The notes beneath the pieces were generated by a model. That model saw only the letters and a program-made list of their open reading frames with translations. It had not been told where the DNA came from and did no database searches. DNA of 59,629 nucleotides from JAUNBN01 sp036645935 (GTDB lineage Bacteria; Bacillota; Clostridia; Oscillospirales; Ruminococcaceae). Both the position numbers and the translations under genes were made by a program. Numbering within the stretch: position 1 is the first letter of the stretch; each line of letters starts with the position of its first letter. This document shows positions 32,892 to 41,509 of the stretch, piece after piece. The DNA is taken from NCBI GenBank assembly GCA_036645935.1, contig JAVXNE010000011.1, positions 1 through 59,629 of the forward strand, written 5' to 3'.

Positions 32892-33941
32892 TTGAATTTT
32901 GAACTGGGAAGCTTTATAGGACAGCTCGTATCCAACCCCGTTTTACTCGTGACGGTGTTACTCACGCTCGGGGTGATTTTTGTCAACGGCTGGACTGATG
33001 CACCCAACGCAATAGCCACCTGTGTTGCTACGCGCGCGATGCCTCCACGAGCCGCAGTGGTTATGTCGGCGGTGTTCAACTTCATCGGAGTGCTCGTTAT
33101 GACGAGCATCAACGCGACTGTGGCGATGACCATCAAGAACATGGTTAACTTTGACGGAAGCTCGGATGCGCTCGTCGCGCTGTGTGCCGCGCTCGTCGCA
33201 ATCATAGTTTGGTCGACGGCCGCATGGAAGTTCGGAATTCCGACAAGCGAGAGCCACGCGCTCATTGCGGGTCTGTCGGGAGCGGCGATTGCTCTCCAAG
33301 GCAGCATTCATGGAATAAACGGCGGTGAATGGGTCAAGGTACTTTACGGCTTGATTCTCTCGACAGTGCTCGGATTTGCGTTAGGTTTTCTGTTCACAAA
33401 ACTCACAATATTGCTTTTCCGCAGAGGCGATCGAAGAAAAAGTGCCAAGTTCTTCAGACACGCACAAGTATTCGGCGGAGCTGCGATGTCTTTCATGCAT
33501 GGCGCACAGGATGGCCAGAAATTCATCGGAGTTTTGATTCTCGGAGTGTTTCTTGTGAACGGAACCGGAGGTGCAGGGAATGTCACTCCTCCAATATGGA
33601 TGATGCTGCTTTGTTCGATAGTTATGGCATTGGGTACCTCACTCGGAGGTTACAAAATCATCAAAGCGGTTGGAATGGACATGGTCAAGCTCGAATGCTA
33701 CCAGGGGTTTGCAGCCGATCTCGCCGCCGCTTTCTGTCTGCTGATATCGTCGCTTTTTGGAATTCCTGTGAGCACAACGCACACCAAAACGACTGCAATC
33801 ATGGGAGTTGGCTCGGTTAAGCGACTGTCGTCCATCAACTTTTCGGTGGTCAAGGACATGGTGCTCTGTTGGGTGCTCACATTTCCGGGCTGCGGGATTA
33901 TCGGATATTTAATGGCAAAGCTGTTTATCAGAATATTTTAA
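32892..33941 (+). CDS. Inorganic phosphate transporter, PiT family
   Basis: The 349-residue membrane protein with about ten helices has the two PiT signature repeats: NGWTDAPNAIATCVATRAM near residues 32-50 and FMHGAQDGQKFIGVL near 200, plus GIPVSTTHTKTTAIMG in the C-terminal half. PiT proteins take up phosphate (or metal-phosphate) with H+ or Na+. The start is a TTG at 32892 with GAGGG 6 nt upstream; no ATG fits the conserved N-terminus better. It is followed after 18 nt by the DUF47 gene and preceded by Pho-box-like repeats, so phosphate-starvation control is likely. Confidence 0.92.
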   Translation: MNFELGSFIGQLVSNPVLLVTVLLTLGVIFVNGWTDAPNAIATCVATRAMPPRAAVVMSAVFNFIGVLVMTSINATVAMTIKNMVNFDGSSDALVALCAALVAIIVWSTAAWKFGIPTSESHALIAGLSGAAIALQGSIHGINGGEWVKVLYGLILSTVLGFALGFLFTKLTILLFRRGDRRKSAKFFRHAQVFGGAAMSFMHGAQDGQKFIGVLILGVFLVNGTGGAGNVTPPIWMMLLCSIVMALGTSLGGYKIIKAVGMDMVKLECYQGFAADLAAAFCLLISSLFGIPVSTTHTKTTAIMGVGSVKRLSSINFSVVKDMVLCWVLTFPGCGIIGYLMAKLFIRIF

Positions 33942-33959
33942 GCGGGAGAGATTAATTTA

Positions 33960-34583
33960 ATGTCTAAGAAAAACGATGATTACTATTATGATTCATTTGA
34001 AGAGGGCTCGCAGTTTGCATGCGACGCATCTGAGCTGCTCGAACAAGTGCTCAGAAATTTTGAACCGGACAAGCTGAGCGACAATATTGAAAAGATGCAC
34101 GATGTTGAAAACGCCGGAGATCGTGTGCGGCATGAGCTTATCTCCCATATTTCCCGTGCGTTTATAACACCGATTGAGCGCGACGACATAATCAAGCTCT
34201 CGCAGCACATCGACGACATCACAGATGCCATCGAGGACGTGCTCATACGTCTTTATGTCAATAATGTTTCGGGAATAAGGGAGGATGCGATAAGTTTTAC
34301 ACGCGTTGTTGCGCGTTGCTGCACCTCCGTTCGAGAGCTGATGCGCGAATTCCGCACATTTAAAAAATCCAAAAAGATGCCCGAGCTCATTATAGATATC
34401 AATCGGCTTGAGGAGGAGGGCGACCGCCTTTACATCGAATCGTTGCGCCGTCTGCACACAGGGACGAGAGACGCGCTTGAGATAATCGCATGGCGTGAAA
34501 TATATGAATTTCTTGAAAAGTGCTGCGACGCCTGCGAGCACGTCGCCGATGTTGTTGAGAGCATTGCGATAGAAAATGTTTAG
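33960..34583 (+). CDS. DUF47 (PhoU-like) phosphate transport accessory protein
   Basis: The 207-residue, all-helical, acidic protein of the DUF47/PhoU-like family has ENAGDRVRHELISHISRAF (about 51-69) and RDDIIKLSQHIDDITDAIED (about 75-94), in which conserved acidic residues bind metal clusters in relatives. LEEEGDRLYIE and a VADVVESIAIENV tail complete the fold. Such proteins are usually encoded with PiT transporters and regulate or assist phosphate uptake; here the spacing is 18 nt, with GGGAGAG as SD. An intrinsic terminator follows at about 34659. Confidence 0.9.
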   Translation: MSKKNDDYYYDSFEEGSQFACDASELLEQVLRNFEPDKLSDNIEKMHDVENAGDRVRHELISHISRAFITPIERDDIIKLSQHIDDITDAIEDVLIRLYVNNVSGIREDAISFTRVVARCCTSVRELMREFRTFKKSKKMPELIIDINRLEEEGDRLYIESLRRLHTGTRDALEIIAWREIYEFLEKCCDACEHVADVVESIAIENV

Positions 34584-34658
34584 AACTAAAGCTTAAGAGA
34601 TAAAGTGCATTTAATTTATTTGCCGTATGTTTGACTGTGATGCCGGATACAAAGGACG

Positions 34659-34691
34659 CCTTCGAGAGATGAACTCTTTCGGAGGTTTTTT
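34659..34691 (+). terminator. Terminator of the phosphate transporter operon
   Basis: An imperfect stem (CCTTCGAGAG pairing with CTCTTTCGGAGG, loop ATGAA) is followed directly by six T. It lies 75 nt past the DUF47 stop. Confidence 0.7.
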
Positions 34692-34807
34692 CTTGTCCTC
34701 GGAAAAGGATGTCACTGCTCGCTTTTGCAGGAATATTCTTTTTTATGCAAAGAGCACACAATAAAGAAGCGCTGCTAATTTCGTGATGCCGCAGAGTTGA
34801 TTAGAGT

Positions 34808-34945
34808 GCGTGGGGACGGCGGTGATTCGGAGCGCGTGGGGACGGCGGTGATTCGGAGCGCGTGGGGGCAGCGGTGACGCGGGGTCGTGGGGATGGCGGT
34901 GATTCGGGGTCGTGGGGACGACGGTGATTCGGGTGCGTGGGGATG
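34808..34945. repeat. G-rich 26-bp tandem repeat in an intergenic gap
   Basis: About five and a half head-to-tail copies of a 25-26 bp unit, GCGTGGGGACGGCGGTGATT plus CGGAGC. The first two are identical and the later ones have diverged. The surrounding gap (34692-35089) holds no gene I can support. Each unit carries a GGGG tract on the plus strand. Confidence 0.85.
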
Positions 34946-35089
34946 CTGGCAAAATTATTCAAGATAAATAACAAAAAGACCGACTCCCTTGCTCGTCCGA
35001 AACCGGCGTGATTGCCGTGATTTCAGGGTGAGATGAGGAGTAGGTCTGTTTAATTAGAATAATATTACGCCGCATTGCGGAAATTTACT

Positions 35090-35236
35090 TTATTTGGAAG
35101 CGCTGCCATCTTTGTCGTGGAGCTTTTGCAACAGGTACATAATAAGCATCAGCACCGCGGTCACAATGAAGATCCCGAGCATTCCCTTAGCCATGAACGG
35201 CAGAGTATAGAGCAGCATGTCAAGATTGAAAGTCAT
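35090..35236 (-). CDS. Small OadG-like membrane subunit
   Basis: This gene encodes 48 residues: MTFNLDMLLYTLPFMAKGML, then a single membrane helix (GIFIVTAVLMLIMYLLQKL, about 21-39) and a charged tail ending DGSASK. The ATG at 35236 has a strong AAGGGAGG, and the gene begins 18 nt after the oadB stop. Size, topology and position match the gamma subunit of Na+-translocating decarboxylases (OadG/MmdD/GcdC type), which anchors and stabilises the complex. The usual Pro/Ala-rich or His-rich tail is missing, so assignment rests mainly on context. Confidence 0.65.
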   Translation of the reverse strand: MTFNLDMLLYTLPFMAKGMLGIFIVTAVLMLIMYLLQKLHDKDGSASK

Positions 35237-35254
35237 AATTATTTCAAGCCTCCC

Positions 35255-36376
35255 TTAACCGAAAAAGTTGAGTATCAGGCCGCCGGCAATAACCGAAGCT
35301 ATCTGACCTGAGACGTTTGCGCCGACCGCGTGCATGAGCAGGAAGTTCTGGTTGTCCTCGGCAAGGCCGAGCTTGTGTACGACACGCGCGCTCATGGGAA
35401 AAGCGGAAATTCCCGCAGCGCCTATCATAGGATTAATTTTTTCTTTAAGGAAGAGGTTGAGAAATTTGGCAAAGAGCACGCCGCCGGCTGTGTCGAATAT
35501 GAATGCAACAAGTCCGAGACCGAGCACCAGCATGGTGCGCATATTTAGGAACGCTTCCGCTCTCATACTCGCCGCAACCGTTATCCCGAGCAGCAGAGTG
35601 ATTAGGTTGGCAAGGGCGTTTTGCGCCGTTTCAGACAGTGAACCGAGCACTCCGCATTCGCGGATGAGGTTGCCGAACATCAGAAATCCGATGAGCGCGA
35701 CCGATCGTGGCGAGATGAGACCCGCGACGATGGTTACAATGATCGGGAAGAGAATGCGGGCTTTATGCGACACCGATTTTTCGCGGTATGGCATCCTGAT
35801 TAGGCGCTCTTTTTTTGTTGTGAGCAGCTTGATGACGGGCGGCTGCACAATCGGAACGAGCGCCATATATGAATATGCTGCCACTATTATAGGCCCGATA
35901 TAGTTGGACTTAAAGAAACTCGCGACGAAGATTGATGTTGGACCGTCCGCAGCGCCGATTATCGCGATCGAGGCAGCATCTTTTATGTCGAATCCGATTG
36001 CCGAAGCCGCGCACAGCGTGAAGAAAATTCCGAACTGCGCCGCCGCGCCGAACAGCATGAGCTTGGGGTTCGAGAGCAAAGGACCAAAATCTATCATTGC
36101 ACCGATTCCGATGAAGAGGAGCAATGGGAACAGTTCGTTTGCTATACCCTTGTTGAACAGCAGATCGACGACGCCCAGTTCTTTGACACCGTTGTAGATT
36201 TGATCCACAGCACCCGAGCGCGGCAGATTGACCAGTATCGCGCCAAAGCCCATGGGCAGCAACAGAGCGGGCTCCATATTCTTTTTGATTGCAAGATATA
36301 TGAGCAGCCCGCCAATGAGCCACATCACTACCTGCTGCCACTGAACATACAGCAAATTATCGTAGAGCGCTTCCAT
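35255..36376 (-). CDS. oadB: Sodium-ion-translocating decarboxylase, beta subunit
   Basis: The 373-residue membrane protein with about nine to eleven helices moves Na+ during decarboxylation of a carboxy-biotin. Family hallmarks are intact: MLFGAAAQFGIFF, IIGAADGPTSIFVASFF (the ion-path Asp), AAGISAFPMSARVVHKLG, and MHAVGANVSGQIASVIAGG at the C-terminus. The SD GGGG lies before the ATG at 36376. Only a small gamma-like gene follows; the carboxyltransferase (alpha) and biotin carrier subunits are not in this window. The complex could be oxaloacetate, methylmalonyl-CoA or glutaconyl-CoA decarboxylase. Confidence 0.92.
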   Translation of the reverse strand: MEALYDNLLYVQWQQVVMWLIGGLLIYLAIKKNMEPALLLPMGFGAILVNLPRSGAVDQIYNGVKELGVVDLLFNKGIANELFPLLLFIGIGAMIDFGPLLSNPKLMLFGAAAQFGIFFTLCAASAIGFDIKDAASIAIIGAADGPTSIFVASFFKSNYIGPIIVAAYSYMALVPIVQPPVIKLLTTKKERLIRMPYREKSVSHKARILFPIIVTIVAGLISPRSVALIGFLMFGNLIRECGVLGSLSETAQNALANLITLLLGITVAASMRAEAFLNMRTMLVLGLGLVAFIFDTAGGVLFAKFLNLFLKEKINPMIGAAGISAFPMSARVVHKLGLAEDNQNFLLMHAVGANVSGQIASVIAGGLILNFFG

Positions 36377-36608
36377 TTGTGATATCCCCTTTAAAATACG
36401 AAATATTCCGCGAGTTTAAGAATATCACCAACAACTCTTAAAAGACGCGATTCCAACAAATATTAACACAATGTTCATAGAAGATGCAAGAATCTTAACA
36501 AAAACTTTATGAAGCTCAGACGGCTTGCGTCGACCCTAATGCTATAATAGTTAAAAAAGAGGCTTCTCGCTGTCTTTGAGAGAGCTTGAGAATGCTGGTG
36601 GGGGATAA

Positions 36609-37706
36609 ATGGCTAAATCTGTCAGGGAAAAGGCGCGAAAGTTTTTTGATTTTAAGCCGCGTGACGCGTTGCTGACGCTTTTGTTGCTCGTCGGGGCATC
36701 GGCTATCTGCACGGCGCTCCAAATCATCGATAGCGGAAACAATTACATCTCAATGATATTTATTCTTGCCGTTTTTCTCGTCGCACGCTATACAAACGGA
36801 TATATTTGCGGCGCTGCGGCATCGCTGCTCGGGGTGCTCGCGGTCAACTTTTTTTTTACATATCCTCACTTCAGCTTTAACTTTACACTGCCGGGATACC
36901 CGCTCACCATATCATGTATGCTGGCCGTGTCTCTCATAACGAGCACCCTCACGACGCGCATAAAGCAGAGCGACGAGATAAGACTCGTCGCGGAGAGAGA
37001 AAAAATGCGGGGAAATCTTCTGCGTGCCGTGTCACATGACCTGCGTACGCCGCTCACGTCGATCTTGGGTGCGAGCGGCGCGATACTTGAGAATGAAGAC
37101 GCGCTGTCCAAAGCAGAGCGCACAGAGCTGCTGAAACAGATTAAAGATGACTCGCTGTGGCTCATTCGGATGGTTGAAAATTTGCTCTCGATTACGCGTA
37201 TCGACAGCGGGGGACGAATGGCCAAAATTTCCAAACGCCCGGAGGCTGCAGAAGAACTGCTTGCCGAGGCGGTCACAAATTTCAAAAAGAGATTTTCGAC
37301 TTCGCGCGTCAACGCGAGCGTTCCGGATGAATTTTTTATGATACCGATGGATGCGGTGCTCATTGAACAGGTCGTGACCAATCTGCTTGAAAACGTGGCG
37401 CTTCACGCTACTGGGGCGACTCTGATACGGCTTTCGGTCACCAGAGAGGGAGATAACGCTGTGTTTGAGGTTCGCGATGACGGATGCGGAATTGCACCGG
37501 AGGCGCTGCCTCACATTTTCGACGGATATCTGTCTTCTAAAAACGAGGACACTGTCGACAGCAAAAAAAGCATGGGTATAGGACTTTCGGTGTGCTACAC
37601 TATTGTCAGAGCGCACGGGGGAGTGATGACCGCCCATAATTCCGAAGAGGGAGGGGCGGTGTTCCGATTTACGCTTCCGCTTGAAAAGGAGAGATATGAA
37701 CAATAA
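36609..37706 (+). CDS. Short KdpD-like sensor histidine kinase
   Basis: The 365-residue kinase begins with a DUF4118-type four-helix membrane domain (about 19-112, containing VNFFFTYPHFSF), then the HisKA dimerisation helix with the phosphoacceptor His143 in VSHDLRTPLTSI, and the HATPase domain (N box QVVTNLLENVALHA, G1 VRDDGCGI, G2 SMGIGLSV). It corresponds to the C-terminal half of KdpD; the N-terminal KdpD and universal-stress domains (about 400 residues) are absent. SD GGGGG at the ATG. It overlaps the response regulator gene. No kdpFABC genes are present, so the stimulus and targets are unknown. Confidence 0.88.
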   Translation: MAKSVREKARKFFDFKPRDALLTLLLLVGASAICTALQIIDSGNNYISMIFILAVFLVARYTNGYICGAAASLLGVLAVNFFFTYPHFSFNFTLPGYPLTISCMLAVSLITSTLTTRIKQSDEIRLVAEREKMRGNLLRAVSHDLRTPLTSILGASGAILENEDALSKAERTELLKQIKDDSLWLIRMVENLLSITRIDSGGRMAKISKRPEAAEELLAEAVTNFKKRFSTSRVNASVPDEFFMIPMDAVLIEQVVTNLLENVALHATGATLIRLSVTREGDNAVFEVRDDGCGIAPEALPHIFDGYLSSKNEDTVDSKKSMGIGLSVCYTIVRAHGGVMTAHNSEEGGAVFRFTLPLEKERYEQ

Positions 37707-38403
37707 ATACACTGTGCTCATCGTGGAAGATGATCAGGGAATCGCAAACTGCATAAGCGCGATTCTCACGGCGAACGAATACGCCGTGCTGCGTGCTTCA
37801 AGTGCTGCCGATGCGCAGATGATGATAAACTCGCACTGCCCGGACATTATACTTCTTGATCTGGGGCTGCCCGACGGTGATGGGCGCGACGTGCTGAAAT
37901 CGGTGCGCAAGTGGTCGCAGACACCCGTTATCGTGGTGTCGGCGCGCACCCATGAGCGCGACAAGGTGTCCGCGCTTGATCTCGGTGCGGATGATTACGT
38001 GACAAAGCCGTTCGGAACGTCCGAGCTGCTCGCAAGAGTTCGCACGGCGCTTCGGCACACTCGCAACAGGGACGCGACCGACACAGTCGCGCAGACAGGC
38101 AAATTTGCAGCGGGCAAGCTCACCGTCGATCTCGACAAGCGCCGCGTTTCGGTGCGAGGGGAAGAGGTTCGGCTGACACAGAACGAGTTCAACATTGTCG
38201 CTCTGCTCGCAAAATATGCAGGCAGAGTGCTCACTTACGATTTCATTCTCAAACACATTTGGGGACCCAACGCGAGTACGGACAATCAGATTCTGCGTGT
38301 GAACATGGCGAATATACGCCGCAAGATCGAGCAAAACCCCGCAGAACCGGAATTTATTTTCACCGAAATGGGTGTGGGTTACCGGATGCTCGAGGGCGAT
38401 TGA
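37696..38403 (+). CDS. KdpE-like OmpR-family response regulator
   Basis: The 235-residue regulator has a receiver domain with acidic pocket VEDD (10-13), phosphoacceptor Asp55 in LLDLGLPDGDG, and KPF switch residues. An OmpR/PhoB-type winged helix occupies about 130-230 (RLTQNEFNIVALLAKYAG, then DNQILRVNMANIRRKIE). The start ATG at 37696 lies inside the kinase gene's end (11-nt overlap), with AAGGAGAG as SD; a longer frame from 37681 is only kinase sequence. Together they form a two-component system. The DNA targets are not evident. Confidence 0.92.
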   Translation: MNNKYTVLIVEDDQGIANCISAILTANEYAVLRASSAADAQMMINSHCPDIILLDLGLPDGDGRDVLKSVRKWSQTPVIVVSARTHERDKVSALDLGADDYVTKPFGTSELLARVRTALRHTRNRDATDTVAQTGKFAAGKLTVDLDKRRVSVRGEEVRLTQNEFNIVALLAKYAGRVLTYDFILKHIWGPNASTDNQILRVNMANIRRKIEQNPAEPEFIFTEMGVGYRMLEGD

Positions 38404-38613
38404 CGTTGTACAGACATCCAGTATCGATTGAATTTTTGGGTGCTTTTGATCTATTAGCGAAAAAATTGTGCAAAAATTTAAAAATCAATATTCTTATACG
38501 CTATTTTGGGGTATACTTAAATCGTCAAATCATGCCGTGCTGCAATTTGACTTTATGCGTCCGTGCCACATCTGATTGCGGGTAGCGGTGACGGGGTTCG
38601 TGAATCTTGCGAC

Positions 38614-38694
38614 AGGACGGTGTTTCGCAAAAACTCAAGTTAAAGCGAAACCGAAGTCCTCTCTTCAGAGGCTGTCGACTTTGTCGACGGCCTC
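38614..38694 (+). promoter_or_regulatory. Two-hairpin leader upstream of the MBOAT gene
   Basis: The first hairpin pairs AGGAC (38614-38618) with GTCCT (38656-38660) and GTTTCGC (38622-38628) with GCGAAAC (38645-38651). The second is a 12-bp stem, GAGGCTGTCGAC with GTCGACGGCCTC (38668-38694, triloop TTT, one T-G wobble). The SD GAGGTG and the ATG (38715) follow within 21 nt. It looks like a structured 5' leader; no known riboswitch class was matched. Confidence 0.45.
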
Positions 38695-38714
38695 AAGTAT
38701 ATTTGAGGTGCTTT

Positions 38715-40121
38715 ATGGTTTTTTCCAGCGTGACATTTTTGTTTTGGTTTCTGCCGGCGCTCATAATTTTATACTATCTCGCCCCGGCAAAACTCAAGAA
38801 TCTCGTTATGATTATCGGCAGCTTTGTCTTTTATGCATGGGGCGAGATTCGGTTTTTGCCCGTTATGTTCGCGCTCTCGGTCGAGGATTTCATCTGCGCG
38901 AGACTCATGCAAAAATATAAAGATAATCCCTGCCGCCGCAAGCTGCTGATGTTTATATCCGTCGGATCAAACCTTGCGGTGCTCATCTTTTTCAAATACA
39001 CGACTTTCCTTGTAGGCAACGTGTTTTCAATGTTGGGGGTCGAGCTGCCGCCTCCCAATATCATTCTGCCCATCGGTGTGTCGTTCAACACGTTCCAATC
39101 GATCTCATACGCGCTCGATGTCTATCGTGGCGAGACCGACTGTGAAAAGAGCTTTTACAGCTATCTTACTTACACCACACTTTTCCCGCAGATCATAGCA
39201 GGCCCGATTGTGCGCTACGTCACCGTTGAAAACGATCTTGACGATCATTTGCTAACCCGTGACGGGTTTGCAAGGGGAATGCGGCGATTTATCGTGGGAC
39301 TTGCCAAAAAAGTGCTCATTGCGAACAATGTCGGTCTGCTGTGGAGCCGCGTTTCGGTTGGAGAGGCGGGAGAGATGTCCGTCGCGCTATATTGGATTGG
39401 AATAATTTCATATACATTCCAAATTTATTTCGATTTTTCGGGTTATTCAGACATGGCTATCGGTCTCGCGCGAATTTTCGGCCTGACATTCGATGAGAAC
39501 TTCAACTTTCCGTATATTTCTCAAAGTATAACGGAGTTTTGGAGGCGCTGGCACATAACGCTGGGCGCGTGGTTCAGAGACTATGTATACATCCCGCTTG
39601 GCGGCAATCGCTGTTCAAAAATAAAAAATCTGCGAAATATCGTTATTGTGTGGGCGCTGACGGGTCTGTGGCATGGCGCATCGTGGAATTTTATGCTGTG
39701 GGGGCTCTACTTTGCGGCGCTGCTGCTTATCGAAAAAACGTTTTTGTCGGAATGGCTCAAAAAATTCCCCCCCGCCGTTAGGCACATTTACGCGATGCTG
39801 CTTGTGACGATCGGATGGGTCATATTCTACTTTGAAGATCTCGGAGCCGGCACTGCATATATCGGAGGCATGTTCGGATTTTCGGGCGCTCCGCTTTTCA
39901 ACAGCACGGCGTTCTATTATCTGATGAATTACGGAGTGGTTCTGCTCGCGGCGGTTTACTTCTCGACACCTCACTTCAAGCGCGTCATCGATCGCGCCGA
40001 GAACGCTAGCACTGCTGCAGGTATCGTCGGCGCGACAACCGCATATATTGGGGTCTTTGTGATTTGCGTTGCATATCTCGTGAACAGCAGCTATAACCCG
40101 TTCCTCTATTTCAGGTTTTAA
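38715..40121 (+). CDS. MBOAT family O-acyltransferase (AlgI-like)
   Basis: The 468-residue membrane protein with about ten to twelve helices transfers acyl groups, usually acetyl, across the membrane to a surface polysaccharide or teichoic acid. Family motifs are SITEFWRRWHITLGAWFRDY, YIPLGGNRCSK, and the catalytic-His region LTGLWHGASWNFMLWGLYF. The N-terminus MVFSSVTFLFWFLPALIILY is the usual AlgI start. The ATG at 38715 is preceded by GAGGTG; a longer frame back to 38607 would run through the hairpin leader and is rejected. It is followed after 12 nt by a DHHW-type gene, the standard partner. Confidence 0.92.
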   Translation: MVFSSVTFLFWFLPALIILYYLAPAKLKNLVMIIGSFVFYAWGEIRFLPVMFALSVEDFICARLMQKYKDNPCRRKLLMFISVGSNLAVLIFFKYTTFLVGNVFSMLGVELPPPNIILPIGVSFNTFQSISYALDVYRGETDCEKSFYSYLTYTTLFPQIIAGPIVRYVTVENDLDDHLLTRDGFARGMRRFIVGLAKKVLIANNVGLLWSRVSVGEAGEMSVALYWIGIISYTFQIYFDFSGYSDMAIGLARIFGLTFDENFNFPYISQSITEFWRRWHITLGAWFRDYVYIPLGGNRCSKIKNLRNIVIVWALTGLWHGASWNFMLWGLYFAALLLIEKTFLSEWLKKFPPAVRHIYAMLLVTIGWVIFYFEDLGAGTAYIGGMFGFSGAPLFNSTAFYYLMNYGVVLLAAVYFSTPHFKRVIDRAENASTAAGIVGATTAYIGVFVICVAYLVNSSYNPFLYFRF

Positions 40122-40133
40122 GGGGGTTGCGTG

Positions 40134-41255
40134 ATGCAAAAACCATGCTACAACAAGATTTTTTTCGCGGTGTTCACACTGCTGTGGGCGGGGATTGTCA
40201 CCGTCAATATTCTCAAGCCGTATCGCGAATTTTCGGAAAATGAAAACAGATATCTTGAAAAATTCCCGTCATTCACAGTGGAAAAACTCGTGAATGGCAA
40301 GTTCATGAACTCCATCGACAACTATTTTAACGATCATTTTGTCGGAAGAGACAGCTGGATTGCCGCGCAGAGCACTCTTGAATATGCACAGGGCAAACGG
40401 GAAAACAACGGTGTATATATAGGGCATGGTGCGCTTTTCGACAAACTCGACAATTTTGATATCGGAAATATTCGCAAAAATTCTGCTGCAATTGATGAAT
40501 TTGCAAAGCGCACAGGCTTGCGATGCCGCGTTATGATCGTGCCAAGCGCAGGGGCTGTTCAAAGCGAGCGGCTGCCTTTTTGCGCGCCTGTTTCCGATCA
40601 GCGCGCGGGAATAAGTGAGGCATACTCACAGCTGAATGCGGCGAGCGGGATCGACCTGTTTCCCGCGCTCGGTGCTAAAGAGAACGAATATATCTACTAT
40701 CGGACAGACCACCACTGGACAACCTATGGCGCGTATCTTGCCTATCGCGAATACTGTGCCGCAGCGGCACTTGCGGCGGTTGACTACAACGCAAAGCAGG
40801 TTAGCGACGCGTTTAACGGTACGCTTTATTCCTCATCGGGGGTGCGATTCATGAAAAGCGACACCGTTGAGGCATACGAAAGTGACGCGTTTGCCGGCAT
40901 TGAGATTTACGACGGGGAAAAGAAAACTTTTCGCGGTGATATATACTTTGATGAATTTCTGACAGCAAAGGATAAGTATTCTTATTTTCTCGGCCAAAAC
41001 CGAGCGGTTGTCACCATCCGCGGAAATCGGAAGACCGAAAAAAAACTTCTCATATTCAAGGATTCCTACGCACACTGCTTTGCTCCGATGCTGCTTGAAC
41101 ACTATGATGAAATTGCGCTTGTCGATCTGCGCTATGCGAACCAGGGGCTGTCCGATATCATTGATCCCATGTATTTTGACGAGATCCTCTTTCTGTACAG
41201 CATTGACTCCTACGCATGTTCGACAGATATTGTGAAGCTAAATTTTGCGCTGTGA
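40134..41255 (+). CDS. DHHW family (AlgX/AlgJ-like SGNH) exported protein
   Basis: The 373-residue protein has an N-terminal signal-anchor helix (FFAVFTLLWAGIVTVNIL) and an SGNH-like extracytoplasmic domain with YYRTDHHWTTYGAYLAY (the DHHW signature, here DHHWTT) and LLIFKDSYAHCFAPML. Such proteins accept the acetyl group from the MBOAT partner and pass it to the polymer, or act as esterase partners. The start is taken at ATG 40134 (SD AGGGGG 7 nt upstream); GTG at 40131 is possible. It forms an O-acetylation pair with the preceding gene. The acceptor polysaccharide is unknown. Confidence 0.88.
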   Translation: MQKPCYNKIFFAVFTLLWAGIVTVNILKPYREFSENENRYLEKFPSFTVEKLVNGKFMNSIDNYFNDHFVGRDSWIAAQSTLEYAQGKRENNGVYIGHGALFDKLDNFDIGNIRKNSAAIDEFAKRTGLRCRVMIVPSAGAVQSERLPFCAPVSDQRAGISEAYSQLNAASGIDLFPALGAKENEYIYYRTDHHWTTYGAYLAYREYCAAAALAAVDYNAKQVSDAFNGTLYSSSGVRFMKSDTVEAYESDAFAGIEIYDGEKKTFRGDIYFDEFLTAKDKYSYFLGQNRAVVTIRGNRKTEKKLLIFKDSYAHCFAPMLLEHYDEIALVDLRYANQGLSDIIDPMYFDEILFLYSIDSYACSTDIVKLNFAL

Positions 41256-41452
41256 CATCAAGTGACTAAATGCCGTGTCGGATATTTTGGTTTTTAACGA
41301 AACATAAATGCTCTGTGCGTGTGGCATTTAAAACAACAATGATTTACCGCTTTGGTGTGTGCGCGGAAACAATCGGCTATATAAATCAACATTGCCAATC
41401 AACGGCATCCCAAATATGAGAACGAGCATTTGGACAAGGGTGGGTCTAAGCT

Positions 41453-41481
41453 TTCACATTGCGGTTGCGATGTGATATAAT
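41453..41481 (+). promoter_or_regulatory. Near-consensus promoter in a gene-poor gap
   Basis: TTCACA (41453-41458), a 17-bp spacer and a perfect TATAAT (41476-41481), preceded by an extended TGA. Eleven of twelve consensus positions match. It would start a transcript about 41488. The block TGTGATATAAT recurs at 41739-41749, about 190 nt before the DUF368 ATG. Confidence 0.6.
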
Positions 41482-41509
41482 GACAAGACCATCAATTAGG
41501 ATTCGATGA

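Noticed and set aside
36609..38403. kdpFABC operon near the KdpDE-like pair
   Set aside because: No genes for the potassium pump are present on either side within the window.
38581..38714. c-di-GMP (GEMM) riboswitch before the MBOAT gene
   Set aside because: The conserved GEMM core and tetraloop-receptor arrangement could not be found; only two hairpins are supported.
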